Source: Sphingomonas sp. LM7
Lineage (GTDB): Bacteria; Pseudomonadota; Alphaproteobacteria; Sphingomonadales; Sphingomonadaceae
Assembly (NCBI RefSeq): GCF_002002925.1
Contig: NZ_CP019511.1
Span: forward strand, 2,046,001 to 2,110,000
Reading direction: 5' to 3'
Length of the DNA stretch: 64,000 bases
A program made the position numbers and the translations under genes. The notes under the pieces were generated by a model, which ran no database searches, was not told the DNA's origin, and worked only from the letters and a program-made list of their open reading frames with translations. Below are positions 43,736 to 52,867 of this stretch, piece after piece; the first letter of the stretch is position 1, and the number at the start of each line of letters is the position of its first letter.

Positions 43736-44320
43736 TCAACCGACCACGACGACAGTGTCGGACGTGAATGCATAATCGGGCACCGCCAGATTGGTCGGCG
43801 CCGGGCCCTGCCGGATGCGGCCGGCAGTATCATAGGCCGAGCCGTGGCACGGGCAGAAATAGCCGCCGAACGGCCCGCGATTCTCGCCTTCGCCCGCACC
43901 CAGCGGCACGCAGCCGAGATGGGTGCACACGCCCAAAGTGATCAGCCAGTTGCCATGGCCTTCCTTGGTACGCTCGGCGAGCGTCTGCGGATCGCGCAGG
44001 CTCGACACGGGAACCGCATCGGCCGCGGCGATCTCCGCCGGAGTCAGGTTGCGGACGAACAGCGGCTGCTTGCGGAAGCTCGCCTTGATCGCCTGGCCCG
44101 GCTCGATCGCCGAGACGTCGAGCTCGGTGGTCGACTGCGCGAGCACGTCGGCCGAGGGGTTCATAGAATTGATCAGCGGCAGCACGACGACGCCGGCGCC
44201 GACGCCCGCGAACGACACTGCGGCGATCTGGAGATAGTCGCGGCGGCGCGGATTCTCGATCACGTCACCCGGCGGGACCACCGTCTGGGTCGGGGAAACA
44301 CCGTCTTCAAGCGTTGCCAT
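43736..44320 (-). CDS. petA: Rieske iron-sulfur subunit of the bc1 complex
   Basis: The product is 194 residues. A Tat-like NPRRRDYLQIAAVSFAGVGAG start serves as anchor and export signal. The [2Fe-2S] ligand motifs are CTHLGCVPLG and CPCHGSAYD, correctly spaced. It takes electrons from ubiquinol and gives them to cytochrome c1. The first gene of petABC; its upstream region of over 600 bases, shared with divergent hemF, holds a tandem repeat. Confidence 0.96.
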   Translation of the reverse strand: MATLEDGVSPTQTVVPPGDVIENPRRRDYLQIAAVSFAGVGAGVVVLPLINSMNPSADVLAQSTTELDVSAIEPGQAIKASFRKQPLFVRNLTPAEIAAADAVPVSSLRDPQTLAERTKEGHGNWLITLGVCTHLGCVPLGAGEGENRGPFGGYFCPCHGSAYDTAGRIRQGPAPTNLAVPDYAFTSDTVVVVG

Positions 44321-44952
44321 GCTTCAGCCCTTGCACTTCAGAACATGCCCGCACGAACACGCGGGATAAACGGGACGCGGGCGCATACACGCCCAGAGCC
44401 GCCCGGTGCCCCCCGGTGGCTTGGCGGGCCTGATAGACGGCGGGAAGCGGCTTTGCCAACAGGGATTTTGAGCCGGGGATGACGCGTTGCGGGGCGCGGT
44501 GGACCGACGCGGCGGTATCTCCGAGCGCCAACCACGAGCGATTTTGCCGGGTCTCGCTTGGCGGGACGGCTTCGAAGTTGACGAAGTTGACGCATATCGC
44601 GTGTACAGTTGATGAAGTTGACGCATGCCATCGCGCGAACGGTTGACGAAGTTGACGCATGCCATCGCGCGAGCGTTGACGAAGTTGACGCATGCCATCG
44701 CGCGAGCGTTGACGGTCAAGCAACGGCGCGGCGTTGAAATGGCGGAGCATGCCCATGCCGTCACGAGAGCAGAACAAATCCTACATTTCCAGGAATGTTT
44801 AGGCGGCCAAGGCGGTGCGCGCTGGTATCCACCGCCAAGAGATTGCGCTGGCGAGACGCGCGCCAGACCGACGGCTTTCCCGCCTGAGCGAGTGCGGGCG
44901 GGACATTCTGTCCCCTCGACACGCTTCCCCGCCCGGGCCTACTAGCCCGGCC
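44321..44952. other. Divergent intergenic region petA/hemF, no gene
   Basis: No credible gene lies in these 632 bases. Open frames here on the minus strand only translate the tandem repeat into repeated SRDGMRQLRQ peptides. It must hold the promoters of petABC and hemF, but I found no clear -35/-10 pair. Confidence 0.6.
44578..44708. repeat. 33-bp tandem repeat, about four copies
   Basis: The unit begins TTGACGAAGTTGACGCATGC and continues CATCGCGCGAGCG. Copies 44643-44675 and 44676-44708 are identical; 44609-44642 is 34 bases with three differences (GATG, GAAC and one extra G); 44578-44608 is degenerate. There are no spacers, so it is not CRISPR. Each unit has two TTGACG-like words spaced 9 bases apart. 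Confidence 0.85.
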
Positions 44953-45795
44953 ATGCAAGACCTCGACCCCCAGCAGCAAACCGCCCGGACCTGGTTCGAA
45001 AGCCTGCGCGACCAGATCTGCGCCGAGTTCGAGGCGATCGAGGCCGAGGCGGGATCGGACGCGCGCTTCGACTATCTCGCCTGGGACCGCACCGATCCCT
45101 CGGGCGCGCCCGGCGGCGGGGGGGTGCGCGGAGTGATGAAGGGCAAGGTGTTCGAGAAGGTCGGAGTCAACGTCTCGACCGTCGGCGGCGCCTTCGAAGG
45201 CGAATTCGCCAAGACCATCCACGGCGCAGGCGAGGATCCCAGCTTCTTCGCCACCGGGATCAGCCTGGTCGCGCACATGGCCAACCCGCACGTCCCCGCG
45301 GTGCACATGAATACGCGCTTCCTGTGCACGACCAAGCGCTGGTTCGGCGGCGGCGCCGATCTCAACCCGCCGATCCCGGTCGAGGCCGACACCGCCGAGT
45401 TCCACGCAGTGCTGCGCGCGGCATGCGACGCGCATGACCCCGAACATTATCCGCGGTTCAAGCAATGGGCCGACGACTATTTCTACATCCCGCACCGCAA
45501 GGTGCATCGCGGCGTCGGCGGCATCTTCTACGATCACCTCGAAGGCGATTGGGACGCGAATTTCGCCTTCACCCAGGATGTCGGCCGCGCGTTCCTCGAC
45601 GCCTTTCCGCGCATCGTCCGGCGGCGGATGGACGCGCCGTTCAGCGAGGCGGACAAGGACCAGCAGCTCGAATGGCGCGGGCGCTATGCCGAGTTCAACC
45701 TGATCTACGACCGCGGCACGCTGTTCGGGCTCAAGACCGGCGGCAATGTCGATGCTATCCTGATGAGCCTGCCGCCGGTCGCCGCATGGGCCTGA
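44953..45795 (+). CDS. hemF: Oxygen-dependent coproporphyrinogen III oxidase
   Basis: The product is 280 residues, the family size. GGGGVRGVMKGKVFEKVGVNVS, MNTRFLCTTKRWFGGGADLNP and FYIPHRKVHRGVGGIFYDH are signature blocks; LIYDRGTLFGLKTGGNVDAILMSLPP closes the protein. It decarboxylates coproporphyrinogen III to protoporphyrinogen IX in heme synthesis, which fits its place beside the bc1 genes. I chose ATG 44953; the frame opens at 44815 but the added part has no homology. Its stop overlaps the next gene by ten bases. Confidence 0.96.
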   Translation: MQDLDPQQQTARTWFESLRDQICAEFEAIEAEAGSDARFDYLAWDRTDPSGAPGGGGVRGVMKGKVFEKVGVNVSTVGGAFEGEFAKTIHGAGEDPSFFATGISLVAHMANPHVPAVHMNTRFLCTTKRWFGGGADLNPPIPVEADTAEFHAVLRAACDAHDPEHYPRFKQWADDYFYIPHRKVHRGVGGIFYDHLEGDWDANFAFTQDVGRAFLDAFPRIVRRRMDAPFSEADKDQQLEWRGRYAEFNLIYDRGTLFGLKTGGNVDAILMSLPPVAAWA

Positions 45796-46382
45796 CGCCC
45801 GTCCCGGACGACCAGATCGCGACGATCGTTACCTCGCTGGAGATGCGCAGCAAGCCGCCGTTGCGCCCTGCCCCGCCCTCGCCGCTCAAGCTGAGCCATT
45901 GGCCCGCGCCGGACAGCGAGAAATACCGGGCGCTGTTTCGCCGCGTCGGCGCGCCCTGGCTGTGGTTCTCGCGGCTGGTGATGGCAGAGGCGGCGCTGCG
46001 CCGGATCCTCGATGACGAACGAATCGAAGTCTATGCCGCGACCGACCGCGCCGGAATCGAGCTGGGCATGCTCGAGCTCGACTTCCGCACCCAGGGCGTG
46101 TGCGAGCTTTCCTATTTCGGGCTGGTCCCCGAGCTTACCGGCAAGGGCAATGGCGGCTGGCTGATGGCGCAGGCGCTGGGCCTCGCCTGGCGCAAGGGCG
46201 TGGCGCGCGTCTGGGTGCACACCTGCACGCTGGACCATCCGGCGGCGTTGGGCTTCTACCGGCGGCACGGCTTCGTGCCGTACAAGCGCACGGTGGAGAG
46301 CTTTGCCGATCCACGGATCGCCGGAGTTTTGCCCCCCGACGCGGCGCCTCACATTCCCTGTCTGGGCTCGCTGGAGCGATAG
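45786..46382 (+). CDS. GNAT-family N-acetyltransferase
   Basis: The product is 198 residues. The GNAT core is seen as YFGLVPELTGKGNGGWLMAQALGLAW, the acetyl-CoA loop, then VWVHTCTLDHPAALGFYRRHGFVPYKR. Substrate unknown. ATG 45786 overlaps the end of hemF by ten bases, so it is probably translated from the same message. The last 34 bases overlap the convergent membrane-protein gene. Confidence 0.88.
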   Translation: MGLTPVPDDQIATIVTSLEMRSKPPLRPAPPSPLKLSHWPAPDSEKYRALFRRVGAPWLWFSRLVMAEAALRRILDDERIEVYAATDRAGIELGMLELDFRTQGVCELSYFGLVPELTGKGNGGWLMAQALGLAWRKGVARVWVHTCTLDHPAALGFYRRHGFVPYKRTVESFADPRIAGVLPPDAAPHIPCLGSLER

Positions 46383-47086
46383 GCCGCGATACGCAGCACC
46401 GCGAGCACCGACCAGGCCAGACCGCCGATCAATGCAGTGGCAACATAGCCGAGCACCGCTGCGATGCGCGGGTCGCCGATCAACGCCGCGAGCCCGCCAA
46501 GCAGGCCGGTCGACACCACGATCAGCAGGAACGCGCCGAGGAAGGTCACGCCTGCCGCGGCGAGCAGCACGACCCAGCCGAAGCCGGCGCTGCGCCGCCA
46601 GCCCTGCCGGAATGCGCCGACCACCCCGCCCTCCGGCGCCGCGGCCAGAGCGGGCCCCGCCAGCCAGGTCCGGCCAAAGGCGAACAGGCCGGGGAGCAGG
46701 AACAGCGATGCGCCGAAGCTGAACAGCAGCGACCCGATGATGTCGATCGCGAGGAACGGCAGGAAGCGCCGCATCGTGAGCTTGAGCACTTCGCCCAGGG
46801 TGCGGCCGTCGCCCTGGAGGTATAGGTTGAGCACGGCGAAGGTGCCGAAGTCGATTGCGAGGTTGGCGATCAGAATCGGCGCCAGATTGGCGACGTAGAA
46901 CGCCATCACGGCCTCGCGCAGCTTCTCGGGCGCGACGTCGCCGGGAAAGCCGCTATTGGCGAGCAGCAGCACGATTCCGAGCATCGGCAGCACGAAGAAC
47001 ACCCCCGCGATCGGCAGGAGCAAGTCGCGCTCTCGGCGCCACAGGATGCGGGCGTCGGCGAGCACGCCGGCAAGGCGCAGGCTCAT
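46349..47086 (-). CDS. Multi-span membrane protein of unknown function
   Basis: The product is 245 residues with about six hydrophobic spans, including LLPIAGVFFVLPMLGIVLLL, FLPFLAIDIIGSLLFSFGASLFLLPGLF and VVLLAAAGVTFLGAFLLIVVSTG. Its pattern resembles the membrane domain found on some glycerophosphodiester phosphodiesterases, and it looks related to the next protein upstream. Its start overlaps that gene's stop by four bases. It may help handle lipids or envelope components; no function is proven by the sequence. Confidence 0.75.
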   Translation of the reverse strand: MSLRLAGVLADARILWRRERDLLLPIAGVFFVLPMLGIVLLLANSGFPGDVAPEKLREAVMAFYVANLAPILIANLAIDFGTFAVLNLYLQGDGRTLGEVLKLTMRRFLPFLAIDIIGSLLFSFGASLFLLPGLFAFGRTWLAGPALAAAPEGGVVGAFRQGWRRSAGFGWVVLLAAAGVTFLGAFLLIVVSTGLLGGLAALIGDPRIAAVLGYVATALIGGLAWSVLAVLRIAAYRSSEPRQGM

Positions 47087-47916
47087 GCCGCGGCGTCGCC
47101 GTGACGCAGGCCCGCCTGTGCGGCAAGCGCGAGGTAGAGCTTGGCCGTGAAGGCGGGCGGGATCACCATGAATGCCGACTGGACCGCGGCGACGACGATC
47201 GATGTCATCACGCTCGACAGCGTCACGCCGTCGCCGTCATTCCCCGCGACCAGTGCGAAGATGACGCCGAACACGGTCTGCGCGGCGAGCCCCGCCACCC
47301 AGCTGACGATCGCGAACAGGACGATGACGCCGACGATGCGCAACGCCGCGCCACGCGTCAGCGACCAGGATTCGCCCAGCGCGCTCAGGATGCGGTTCTC
47401 CCGCACCACCACCGGCGTCGCGACGATCAGCCGGGCGATCACCCACAGCAGCACCGCCAGCAGCACGAGCGCGTAGAGGCCGACGGACCACGCAACGCCG
47501 CTGGCGATCGCCACCGGCTCGCCATTGGCGATCGCCATCATGTCATAGCCGTTGGATGCCAGGATGCCGGGGATCGGCAGCACCAGCACGAACGCGACCG
47601 CGAACATTACCACCGACACGATCACCGCGGGGACGAAGCGCCGCGTGGCGATGTTCGCGGCGCTGCGCTCGGAAGCGATGTCGAGCGCCATCGCGGTGAT
47701 CACCAGCGATCCCCACACCGCCAGCAATGCGAACAGGATCTGCAGGACCTGGAGCACTATCTTCAGGCCCGCGCCGGCATTGGTCGCCGCCGCGGCGAAA
47801 TTGCCGCTGATGGAGGCGGGCACGAAGAAGGCGAGCAGCGCGACCGGCACGATGGCGGCGATGTTGTCGCTCAGGAACTCGGCGGTACGGTCCCAGACCG
47901 TTCCCATTTTCACCAT
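47083..47916 (-). CDS. Multi-span membrane protein, paralogue of its neighbour
   Basis: The product is 277 residues with about six spans (for example AAIVPVALLAFFVPASISG, LQVLQILFALLAVWGSLVITAMALDI and AVIVSVVMFAVAFVLVLPIPGIL). The segment VVRENRILSALGESWSLTRGAALRIVGVIVLF matches the position and character of ALAAAPEGGVVGAFRQGWRRSAGFGW in the downstream protein, suggesting a duplication. Translationally coupled to the downstream gene. It is divergent from lipB, about 97 bases away. Confidence 0.75.
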   Translation of the reverse strand: MVKMGTVWDRTAEFLSDNIAAIVPVALLAFFVPASISGNFAAAATNAGAGLKIVLQVLQILFALLAVWGSLVITAMALDIASERSAANIATRRFVPAVIVSVVMFAVAFVLVLPIPGILASNGYDMMAIANGEPVAIASGVAWSVGLYALVLLAVLLWVIARLIVATPVVVRENRILSALGESWSLTRGAALRIVGVIVLFAIVSWVAGLAAQTVFGVIFALVAGNDGDGVTLSSVMTSIVVAAVQSAFMVIPPAFTAKLYLALAAQAGLRHGDAAA

Positions 47917-48013
47917 GGCACTCTTGTTCCCTTTGACCCGGCCAAGGTGTTAGCCTCCCGCCGGAGGCTTGCCAATGCTTGCGCAAATCGCGCGCGCGGC
48001 GCAATCGGCGCGG

Positions 48014-48658
48014 ATGACATCCGATATCGAATGGCGCGTCGAGCCGGACCGGATCGACTATGCCGAGGCGCTGGCCGAAATGGAGGCGCGCGCGGCGGCA
48101 GTCACGCGGCACGAGGCGCGCGAGCTGGTCTGGCTGCTGGAGCATCCGCCGGTCTACACCGCGGGCACCAGCGCGACCGACGCCGCCGAGCTGCTCGATC
48201 CGCGCTTCCCGGTGCACAAGACCGGCCGCGGCGGGCGCTACACCTATCACGGGCCCGGCCAGCGGATCGGCTATGTCGTGCTCGACCTGCGCGAGCGGCG
48301 GCGCGACGTGCGCTGCTATGTCCACGCGCTCGAAGGCTGGGTGATCGCCGCGCTTGCCGCATGCGATATCGAGGCATTCCGCGCGCCCGGCCGGATCGGC
48401 ATCTGGACGCTCGACCAGAGTGGCCACGAGGCCAAGATCGGCGCGATCGGCGTGCGCATCCGCCAATGGGTGACGCTGCATGGCTTCGCAGTGAACCTGT
48501 CCCCCGATCTCAGCCACTTCACCGGGATCGTGCCGTGCGGCATCGCCGAATTCCCCGTCACCAGCGCCGCTGCCCTGGGCAAGAACGTTACGGCGGAGCG
48601 GTTCGACGCCGCGCTGGCCGCCACATTTTTGCCTTTTTTGGGGGCCCTGGCGGCCTGA
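48014..48658 (+). CDS. lipB: Octanoyl-ACP:protein octanoyltransferase
   Basis: The product is 214 residues from ATG 48014; the frame opens at 47969, but the extra residues do not match LipB. Key motifs are [22 protein letters not shown], the catalytic lysine in [12 protein letters not shown] and the catalytic cysteine in GIVPCGI. It transfers octanoate from ACP to lipoyl domains, the first step of lipoate synthesis for dehydrogenase complexes. It is a single gene here, with lipA not in the window. Confidence 0.95.
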   Translation: MTSDIEWRVEPDRIDYAEALAEMEARAAAVTRHEARELVWLLEHPPVYTAGTSATDAAELLDPRFPVHKTGRGGRYTYHGPGQRIGYVVLDLRERRRDVRCYVHALEGWVIAALAACDIEAFRAPGRIGIWTLDQSGHEAKIGAIGVRIRQWVTLHGFAVNLSPDLSHFTGIVPCGIAEFPVTSAAALGKNVTAERFDAALAATFLPFLGALAA

Positions 48659-48768
48659 AGAGCAAATGGAGTCTTGAGGGGCTGCCACAAACCGACTAAT
48701 GTCCAGTCCGGTTTGGGTTATTAAACGGCGGAACCGCTGTCCAAATCCACTATCTAGGGAGCTTTTAC

Positions 48769-49023
48769 ATGCGTGCAGTCCTTTCCAAGATCGTTGCAGG
48801 TTCGATGATCGCCGGCGCGGCCCTTCTGGCCTCGGCGTGCACCAGCAACGAGACGTCGACCAACGTGACCAACACCACCGAAGTCGTGCCGACCGAGAAC
48901 GTCACCGTCACCGACACGATGGTCACCAACATCGACGCGGCTGCTCCGGTCGAGAACGCCACTGTCGAGACCACCAACACGACCACCACGGTCACCGAGA
49001 ACACCACCACCAACGCGATGTAA
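48769..49023 (+). CDS. Small Asn/Thr-rich lipoprotein
   Basis: The product is 84 residues. The lipobox LASAC follows a short signal (VAGSMIAGAALLASAC). The mature 60 residues are almost only Thr, Asn, Val and Glu, as in TNVTNTTEVVPTENVTV and ETTNTTTTVTENTTTN. There is no known domain. Such chains resemble spacer or stalk regions of surface proteins. The gene has its own promoter region and a very strong terminator, suggesting high, independent expression. Confidence 0.8.
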   Translation: MRAVLSKIVAGSMIAGAALLASACTSNETSTNVTNTTEVVPTENVTVTDTMVTNIDAAAPVENATVETTNTTTTVTENTTTNAM

Positions 49024-49050
49024 TCATCGCGCGCGTGAGCGTGTTTTGAA

Positions 49051-49080
49051 GGGCCGCCCGGGCAACCGGGCGGCCCTTTT
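49051..49080 (+). terminator. Strong rho-independent terminator
   Basis: GGGCCGCCCGG (49051-49061) pairs perfectly with CCGGGCGGCCC (49066-49076) on a GCAA loop, followed by TTTT. It ends the small lipoprotein gene. Confidence 0.93.
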
Positions 49081-49183
49081 CGTTGGTGCCGTGCAGGGCC
49101 GCGGCGGCCACCGCGAAAAAAGAGCTTGGGCGCGGACTCAAAATTCCTTAACCACGCGTGGGACAAGCTAAAAAGAGGGCGTG

Positions 49184-49867
49184 ATGCTCGTTCCGCGTAT
49201 CGTTTCCATGCTGGCCGTATCGGCCGGCCTCTTCGCCGCCGCACCCGCATCGGCGCAATTCTTCCTCAAGTCGGTGAACCTCGCCGGCGCGCGTGTGACC
49301 GGCGCCGAGCCGGGCATGACCGGCCCCGCCCTTCCCGACGCCAGCCCCGCGGAGCTCCGCGCCGCGCTGGTGTGGAACCTGCGTGCCGCGCTCAACGTGG
49401 CCGCGCTGCAGTGCCAGTTCGAGCCGACGCTGCTGACGCTGGGCAATTACAATGCGCTCCTCAAGGATCACGAAGTAGAACTGCGTGAATCCTATGGAAC
49501 GCTCGAGAAATATTTCACACGCGTGTACAAGACGAAGAAGGCCGGACAAACAGAACTCGACCGGTTCGGCACCCGCGTCTATTCGGGCTTTTCGACTGTC
49601 TCTGGCCAGCTGTCTTTCTGCCAGACCGCCGCCACAATCGGCCATGATGCGCTGTTCACGCGCCGCGGCCAATTCGGCGATCTCGCACATGACCGGATGC
49701 GCGAACTTCGCGGCAGCCTTGCTTCCTGGGGCGAGCAGTTCCGCCGCAGCGTCAACTATCAGGTGCTGACCTCCGCGCCGCTGCCGCCGTTCGGCAACGA
49801 CAAATGCTGGCGCAAGAACACCTATCAGGTGAAGAAGTGCGGCGCGCTGCAGATCGCCACGCGCTAA
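49184..49867 (+). CDS. Secreted protein of unknown function
   Basis: The product is 227 residues from ATG 49184; GTG 49181 is the alternative, but it lies only one base from the GAGGG ribosome-binding site. A signal peptide ends at APASAQ-FFL. The mature part is mixed alpha/beta with cysteines in LQCQFEPTLL, LSFCQTAATIG and KCWRKNTYQVKKCGA that may pair. No family recognised. Likely periplasmic. The gene stands alone, with a hairpin-rich repeat following. Confidence 0.75.
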   Translation: MLVPRIVSMLAVSAGLFAAAPASAQFFLKSVNLAGARVTGAEPGMTGPALPDASPAELRAALVWNLRAALNVAALQCQFEPTLLTLGNYNALLKDHEVELRESYGTLEKYFTRVYKTKKAGQTELDRFGTRVYSGFSTVSGQLSFCQTAATIGHDALFTRRGQFGDLAHDRMRELRGSLASWGEQFRRSVNYQVLTSAPLPPFGNDKCWRKNTYQVKKCGALQIATR

Positions 49868-49878
49868 ATAATTTCAGT

Positions 49879-49959
49879 CATCCCGGCCTTGAGCCGGGAT
49901 TCCGCTTCTTCTGCCCGACCCAAAGGCAGCGTCACCCCGGCTCAACGCCAGGGTAACGA
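49879..49959. repeat. Dispersed hairpin repeat after the secreted protein gene
   Basis: ATCCCGGC (49879-49886) pairs with GCCGGGAT (49892-49899) and is followed by a degraded second copy, CACCCCGGCTCAACGCCAGGG. This cattle of sequence, ATCCCGGCCTTGAGCCGGGAT, is a common intergenic repeat in alphaproteobacteria and may act as a terminator. Confidence 0.6.
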
Positions 49960-49973
49960 GAGAAGTCGTAAAT

Positions 49974-50606
49974 CTAGCGCAACCCCAGCAGCTTGTGGGT
50001 CTGGAGCGACAGCCGCCACTTCGGCCGCTCCATCGCCAGCGCCACCGCGGCGCGGACATTCGTTTCGCCATTCGCATCGTCCATCGGCTGGACGAGGAAG
50101 TTTGCGAAGTCCCAGCCTTCGATCAGGTCGATGTCGGTTCCCGCCTGCGGCCAGACCAGCTTCAATTCGTCGCCCGAGCGCTGGACGACTTCGCTCCCGG
50201 CCTTGGGGCTGATGCACACCCAGTCGATCCCGGGATGCGCGGGCAAGGTGCCGTTGCTTTCGATCGCGATGCGGAAACCGCGGGCATGGAGTGCATCGAC
50301 AAGGCCGTCGTCGATCTGCAGCATCGGCTCGCCGCCGGTGAGCACCACGAAGCGCCGCTCGGCCTCGGCACCCCAATGCCGGACGACTGCGTCCGCCAAT
50401 GCATCGGCATCGGCGAACTTGCCGCCGCCCAGCCCGTCGGTGCCGACGAAATCGGTGTCGCAGAACTTGCACACCGCGGTCGTGCGGTCCTGTTCACGAC
50501 CCGACCACAGATTGCACCCGGCGAAGCGCACGAACACCGCGCGCGCTCCCGCATTCACGCCCTCGCCCTGGAGCGTGAGGAACATTTCCTTGACGGCGTA
50601 GCTCAT
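49974..50606 (-). CDS. queE: 7-carboxy-7-deazaguanine synthase
   Basis: The product is 210 residues, a radical SAM enzyme. The cluster cysteines are C31, C46 and C49 (CNLWSG, then VCKFCDTD), the CX14CX2C arrangement found in many Que[13 protein letters not shown] at the start and [10 protein letters not shown] are also typical. It rearranges carboxy-tetrahydropterin to carboxydeazaguanine for queuosine synthesis. Its start overlaps the queC stop (ATGA), so the two act as one unit. Confidence 0.95.
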   Translation of the reverse strand: MSYAVKEMFLTLQGEGVNAGARAVFVRFAGCNLWSGREQDRTTAVCKFCDTDFVGTDGLGGGKFADADALADAVVRHWGAEAERRFVVLTGGEPMLQIDDGLVDALHARGFRIAIESNGTLPAHPGIDWVCISPKAGSEVVQRSGDELKLVWPQAGTDIDLIEGWDFANFLVQPMDDANGETNVRAAVALAMERPKWRLSLQTHKLLGLR

Positions 50607-51286
50607 GGTGCGGTCGCGTAGCCCGTCGGATCGGGAACGCCGGCCTCTTCAAAGCCCTTGGAACGCAGGCGGCAGCTGTCGCACAATCCGCAATGCACCC
50701 CGCCGGGCGCCGGATCATAGCACGACCAGCTCATGCCCAGATCGAGCCCCAGCCGCATGCCTTCGCGGACGATATCGGCCTTGGTCATGTCCTGCAGCGG
50801 CGCGCGGATGCGGAAGGGTTCGCCCTCGACCCCGGCCTTGGTCGCCAGTTCGGCGAGCTTCTCGAACCCGGCGATGAATTCGGGGCGGCAATCGGGATAG
50901 CCCGAATAGTCGAGCGCGTTGACGCCGATATAGATGTCGCGCGCGCCCATCGCCTCGGCCCAGCCGAGCGCCAGGCTGAGGAAGATCGTGTTGCGCGCCG
51001 GCACATAGGTGACCGGGATATCGTCGCCCACGCCTTCCTTGGGCACGTCGATCTCGGCAGTCAGCGCCGAGCCGCCGAATGCGCGCAGATCGAGCGGCAG
51101 CACGACATGGCGCTCGGCACCCAGCGCCTGCGCGATGCGGCGCGCGGCGGCGAGCTCGACCTGGTGGCGCTGATTATAGTCGATCGAAAGCGCAAGCAGC
51201 CGATGCCCCTCCTCGCGCGCACGCGCCGCGGAGATCATCGAATCCAAACCGCCCGAGATCAGGGCAACTGCAACGCTGTCGGTCAT
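50603..51286 (-). CDS. queC: 7-cyano-7-deazaguanine synthase
   Basis: The product is 227 residues. The ATP-pyrophosphatase P-loop is [10 protein letters not shown], and the zinc site is at the C-terminus ([21 protein letters not shown]). It converts carboxydeazaguanine to preQ0 with ATP and ammonia. Together with QueE it supplies preQ0 for tRNA queuosine. queD and queF are not in the window. Confidence 0.96.
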   Translation of the reverse strand: MTDSVAVALISGGLDSMISAARAREEGHRLLALSIDYNQRHQVELAAARRIAQALGAERHVVLPLDLRAFGGSALTAEIDVPKEGVGDDIPVTYVPARNTIFLSLALGWAEAMGARDIYIGVNALDYSGYPDCRPEFIAGFEKLAELATKAGVEGEPFRIRAPLQDMTKADIVREGMRLGLDLGMSWSCYDPAPGGVHCGLCDSCRLRSKGFEEAGVPDPTGYATAP

Positions 51287-51320
51287 GATCGCCGCCGCTA
51301 GCCGGTTTCGTGCCGCAACG

Positions 51321-51347
51321 CAAAATGGGCCGCGGTGAAGCGGCCCA
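51321..51347 (-). terminator. Terminator for the gene at 51435-51836
   Basis: TGGGCCGC (51326-51333) pairs with GCGGCCCA (51340-51347) on a six-base loop; on the minus strand it is followed by TTTTG. It lies about 88 bases downstream of the small secreted protein's stop. Confidence 0.7.
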
Positions 51348-51434
51348 GTTGGAATTTGCCAGAGAGGAAATGCTCCAGGAAGGAGCGAGGCAAACTCTAA
51401 ACGAACAAGGTTAACGAATCGTCACCGCGCCGGA

Positions 51435-51836
51435 TCAGCTACAGGCGCCGATCCGCCGCCCCTCATATTGCTCGGAAAACGGCGCGCCGTTGGCCACGCC
51501 CTGCGTCTGGATGTTGATCACCCGCGGCGTATCGACCGAGATCGCCGTGCGGCCATGGCCGTGGCTCGGGCAGGTATAGCGGACCGTCGCCGAGCGCTCG
51601 CTATTCTCCATCACGAAATGCTCGCACTGGGTGTTGCCGTGGACGATCTGGATGAGCGACGCGGGATTGGCGACGCACACGCGCCGCGTCGTCCCGTCGG
51701 GGCTCTTGAGCTGCCATTGGCCATGCTCGATCCCGCCCAGTGCATTGGGCGCGCCGCGCTGGGCAGGCGCAGCCGCGGCACCGAACAGGACCAACGCTGC
51801 CAAAATCGCCGGGCGCATCAAAGGCTTAAATATCAT
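51435..51836 (-). CDS. Small secreted protein of unknown function
   Basis: The product is 133 residues. A signal peptide ends near GAAAAPAQ. The mature part has GIEHGQWQLKSPDGTTRRVCVANP and VRYTCPSHGHGRTAISVDTPRVI, with three or four cysteines. The layout recalls DUF3617-type periplasmic proteins, but the match is weak. It starts 91 bases downstream of hslO on the same strand and has its own terminator. Confidence 0.7.
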   Translation of the reverse strand: MIFKPLMRPAILAALVLFGAAAAPAQRGAPNALGGIEHGQWQLKSPDGTTRRVCVANPASLIQIVHGNTQCEHFVMENSERSATVRYTCPSHGHGRTAISVDTPRVINIQTQGVANGAPFSEQYEGRRIGACS

Positions 51837-51927
51837 CCATCACTCCCCGCCCCGCGCGACAGCATTCGGCGCCCCAAACGAATGCTGCGTCCGCGGTTCG
51901 CCGGAGATATGGAAGCCCGTTTTGCGA

Positions 51928-52854
51928 TTACAACGGCGGTGAAACAAAATCGGCGAGCTGCACCGGAAACTTCTTCGAGCAGAACGCGCAGTCGACGCTG
52001 ATCACGCCATTCTCATCGGCCATCTCGGCGCGATCTTCGGGCGGGAACTTGCTGAGCACTTCGGTGATGTACCCCGTATCGCAGCGGCAGCCGCGCGACA
52101 GGGTGGCACCGGCGAGCACGCGCACTTCCTCTTCCTCGTTGAACAGCCGCCAAACGAGGTTCTCGAGCGCGATGCTCGGCTCGGCGAGTTCGTCCGGGCC
52201 CATCGTCGCCGAAAGCGCCTCGACATGCTGCCATTCGGGATGGTCGAGCCGGGTATGCAGCCGCTCGCGCCCGATCTCGCCCTCGGGCAAATGCTGGACG
52301 AGGATGCCGCCGGCGATCAGCTTGCCGTCCTTGCCGCGATGCGTGCCGATCCGCACCAGAGTGGGGATCTGCTCGGACTGCAGGAAATACGCCTCCGCCG
52401 CCGCGCCGATCGACGCCGAGGCGAGCGGGACGATCCCCTGGTAGCGCTCCTTGGTCGTCGCCTGGTCGAAGGTGATCGCGAGATGCCCCTTCTTGCACAG
52501 CGCGTCGAGCGTCGGGTTCTTGCCCAGCTGCGACAGCCGCTCGGCATCGAACTGGACATAGCCGCGCAGCTCGCCATTCTTGTAGTCGCACACCAGCAGG
52601 CTGACGATCGCGCCGGGCGACTGCGCCTGAAGCGTCATCTGCCCCTGTGCGTCCTTGAGCGTCGCGCCGAGCAGCGCCGTGAGTACCAGCGCCTCGGCGA
52701 GCAGCCGCTCGATCGGCGTGGGATAGGCATGCGCCGACAGGATCTCGTCGAGCACCGGCCCCAGCCGCGCGACGCGGCCGCGGGCATGGCGGTCCGGAAT
52801 GGTGAAGCCGATCACGCGATCGAGATCGGTGGTGGGGGCGGTGATAGGGGTCAC
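51928..52854 (-). CDS. hslO: Redox-regulated chaperone Hsp33
   Basis: The product is 308 residues from GTG 52854. The C-terminal zinc site is GCRCDTGYI followed by VDCAFCSKKF, the CXC-X27-32-CXXC pattern that forms disulfides under oxidative stress. LLAEALVLTALLGATLKDAQGQMTLQAQ and VCDYKNGELRGYVQFD are N-terminal signature strands. The frame stays open to 52938, but that part is inside a dispersed palindrome; GTG 52854 has GGAG upstream. It binds unfolding proteins when oxidised. Confidence 0.95.
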   Translation of the reverse strand: MTPITAPTTDLDRVIGFTIPDRHARGRVARLGPVLDEILSAHAYPTPIERLLAEALVLTALLGATLKDAQGQMTLQAQSPGAIVSLLVCDYKNGELRGYVQFDAERLSQLGKNPTLDALCKKGHLAITFDQATTKERYQGIVPLASASIGAAAEAYFLQSEQIPTLVRIGTHRGKDGKLIAGGILVQHLPEGEIGRERLHTRLDHPEWQHVEALSATMGPDELAEPSIALENLVWRLFNEEEEVRVLAGATLSRGCRCDTGYITEVLSKFPPEDRAEMADENGVISVDCAFCSKKFPVQLADFVSPPL

Positions 52855-52867
52855 TTCTCGTCTCCAG

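Noticed and set aside
41588..44482. A 964-codon open frame on the plus strand over petABC
   Set aside because: It is antisense to three certain genes with conserved motifs. In GC-rich DNA the opposite frame often stays open; its translation is rich in Arg and Asp without any domain.
44578..44708. CRISPR array
   Set aside because: The repeats are directly adjacent, with no spacers, and no cas genes are present.
44307..44777. A minus-strand frame with repeated SRDGMRQLRQ peptides
   Set aside because: The peptide repeats are just the translation of the 33-bp DNA repeat. There is no ribosome-binding site or domain.
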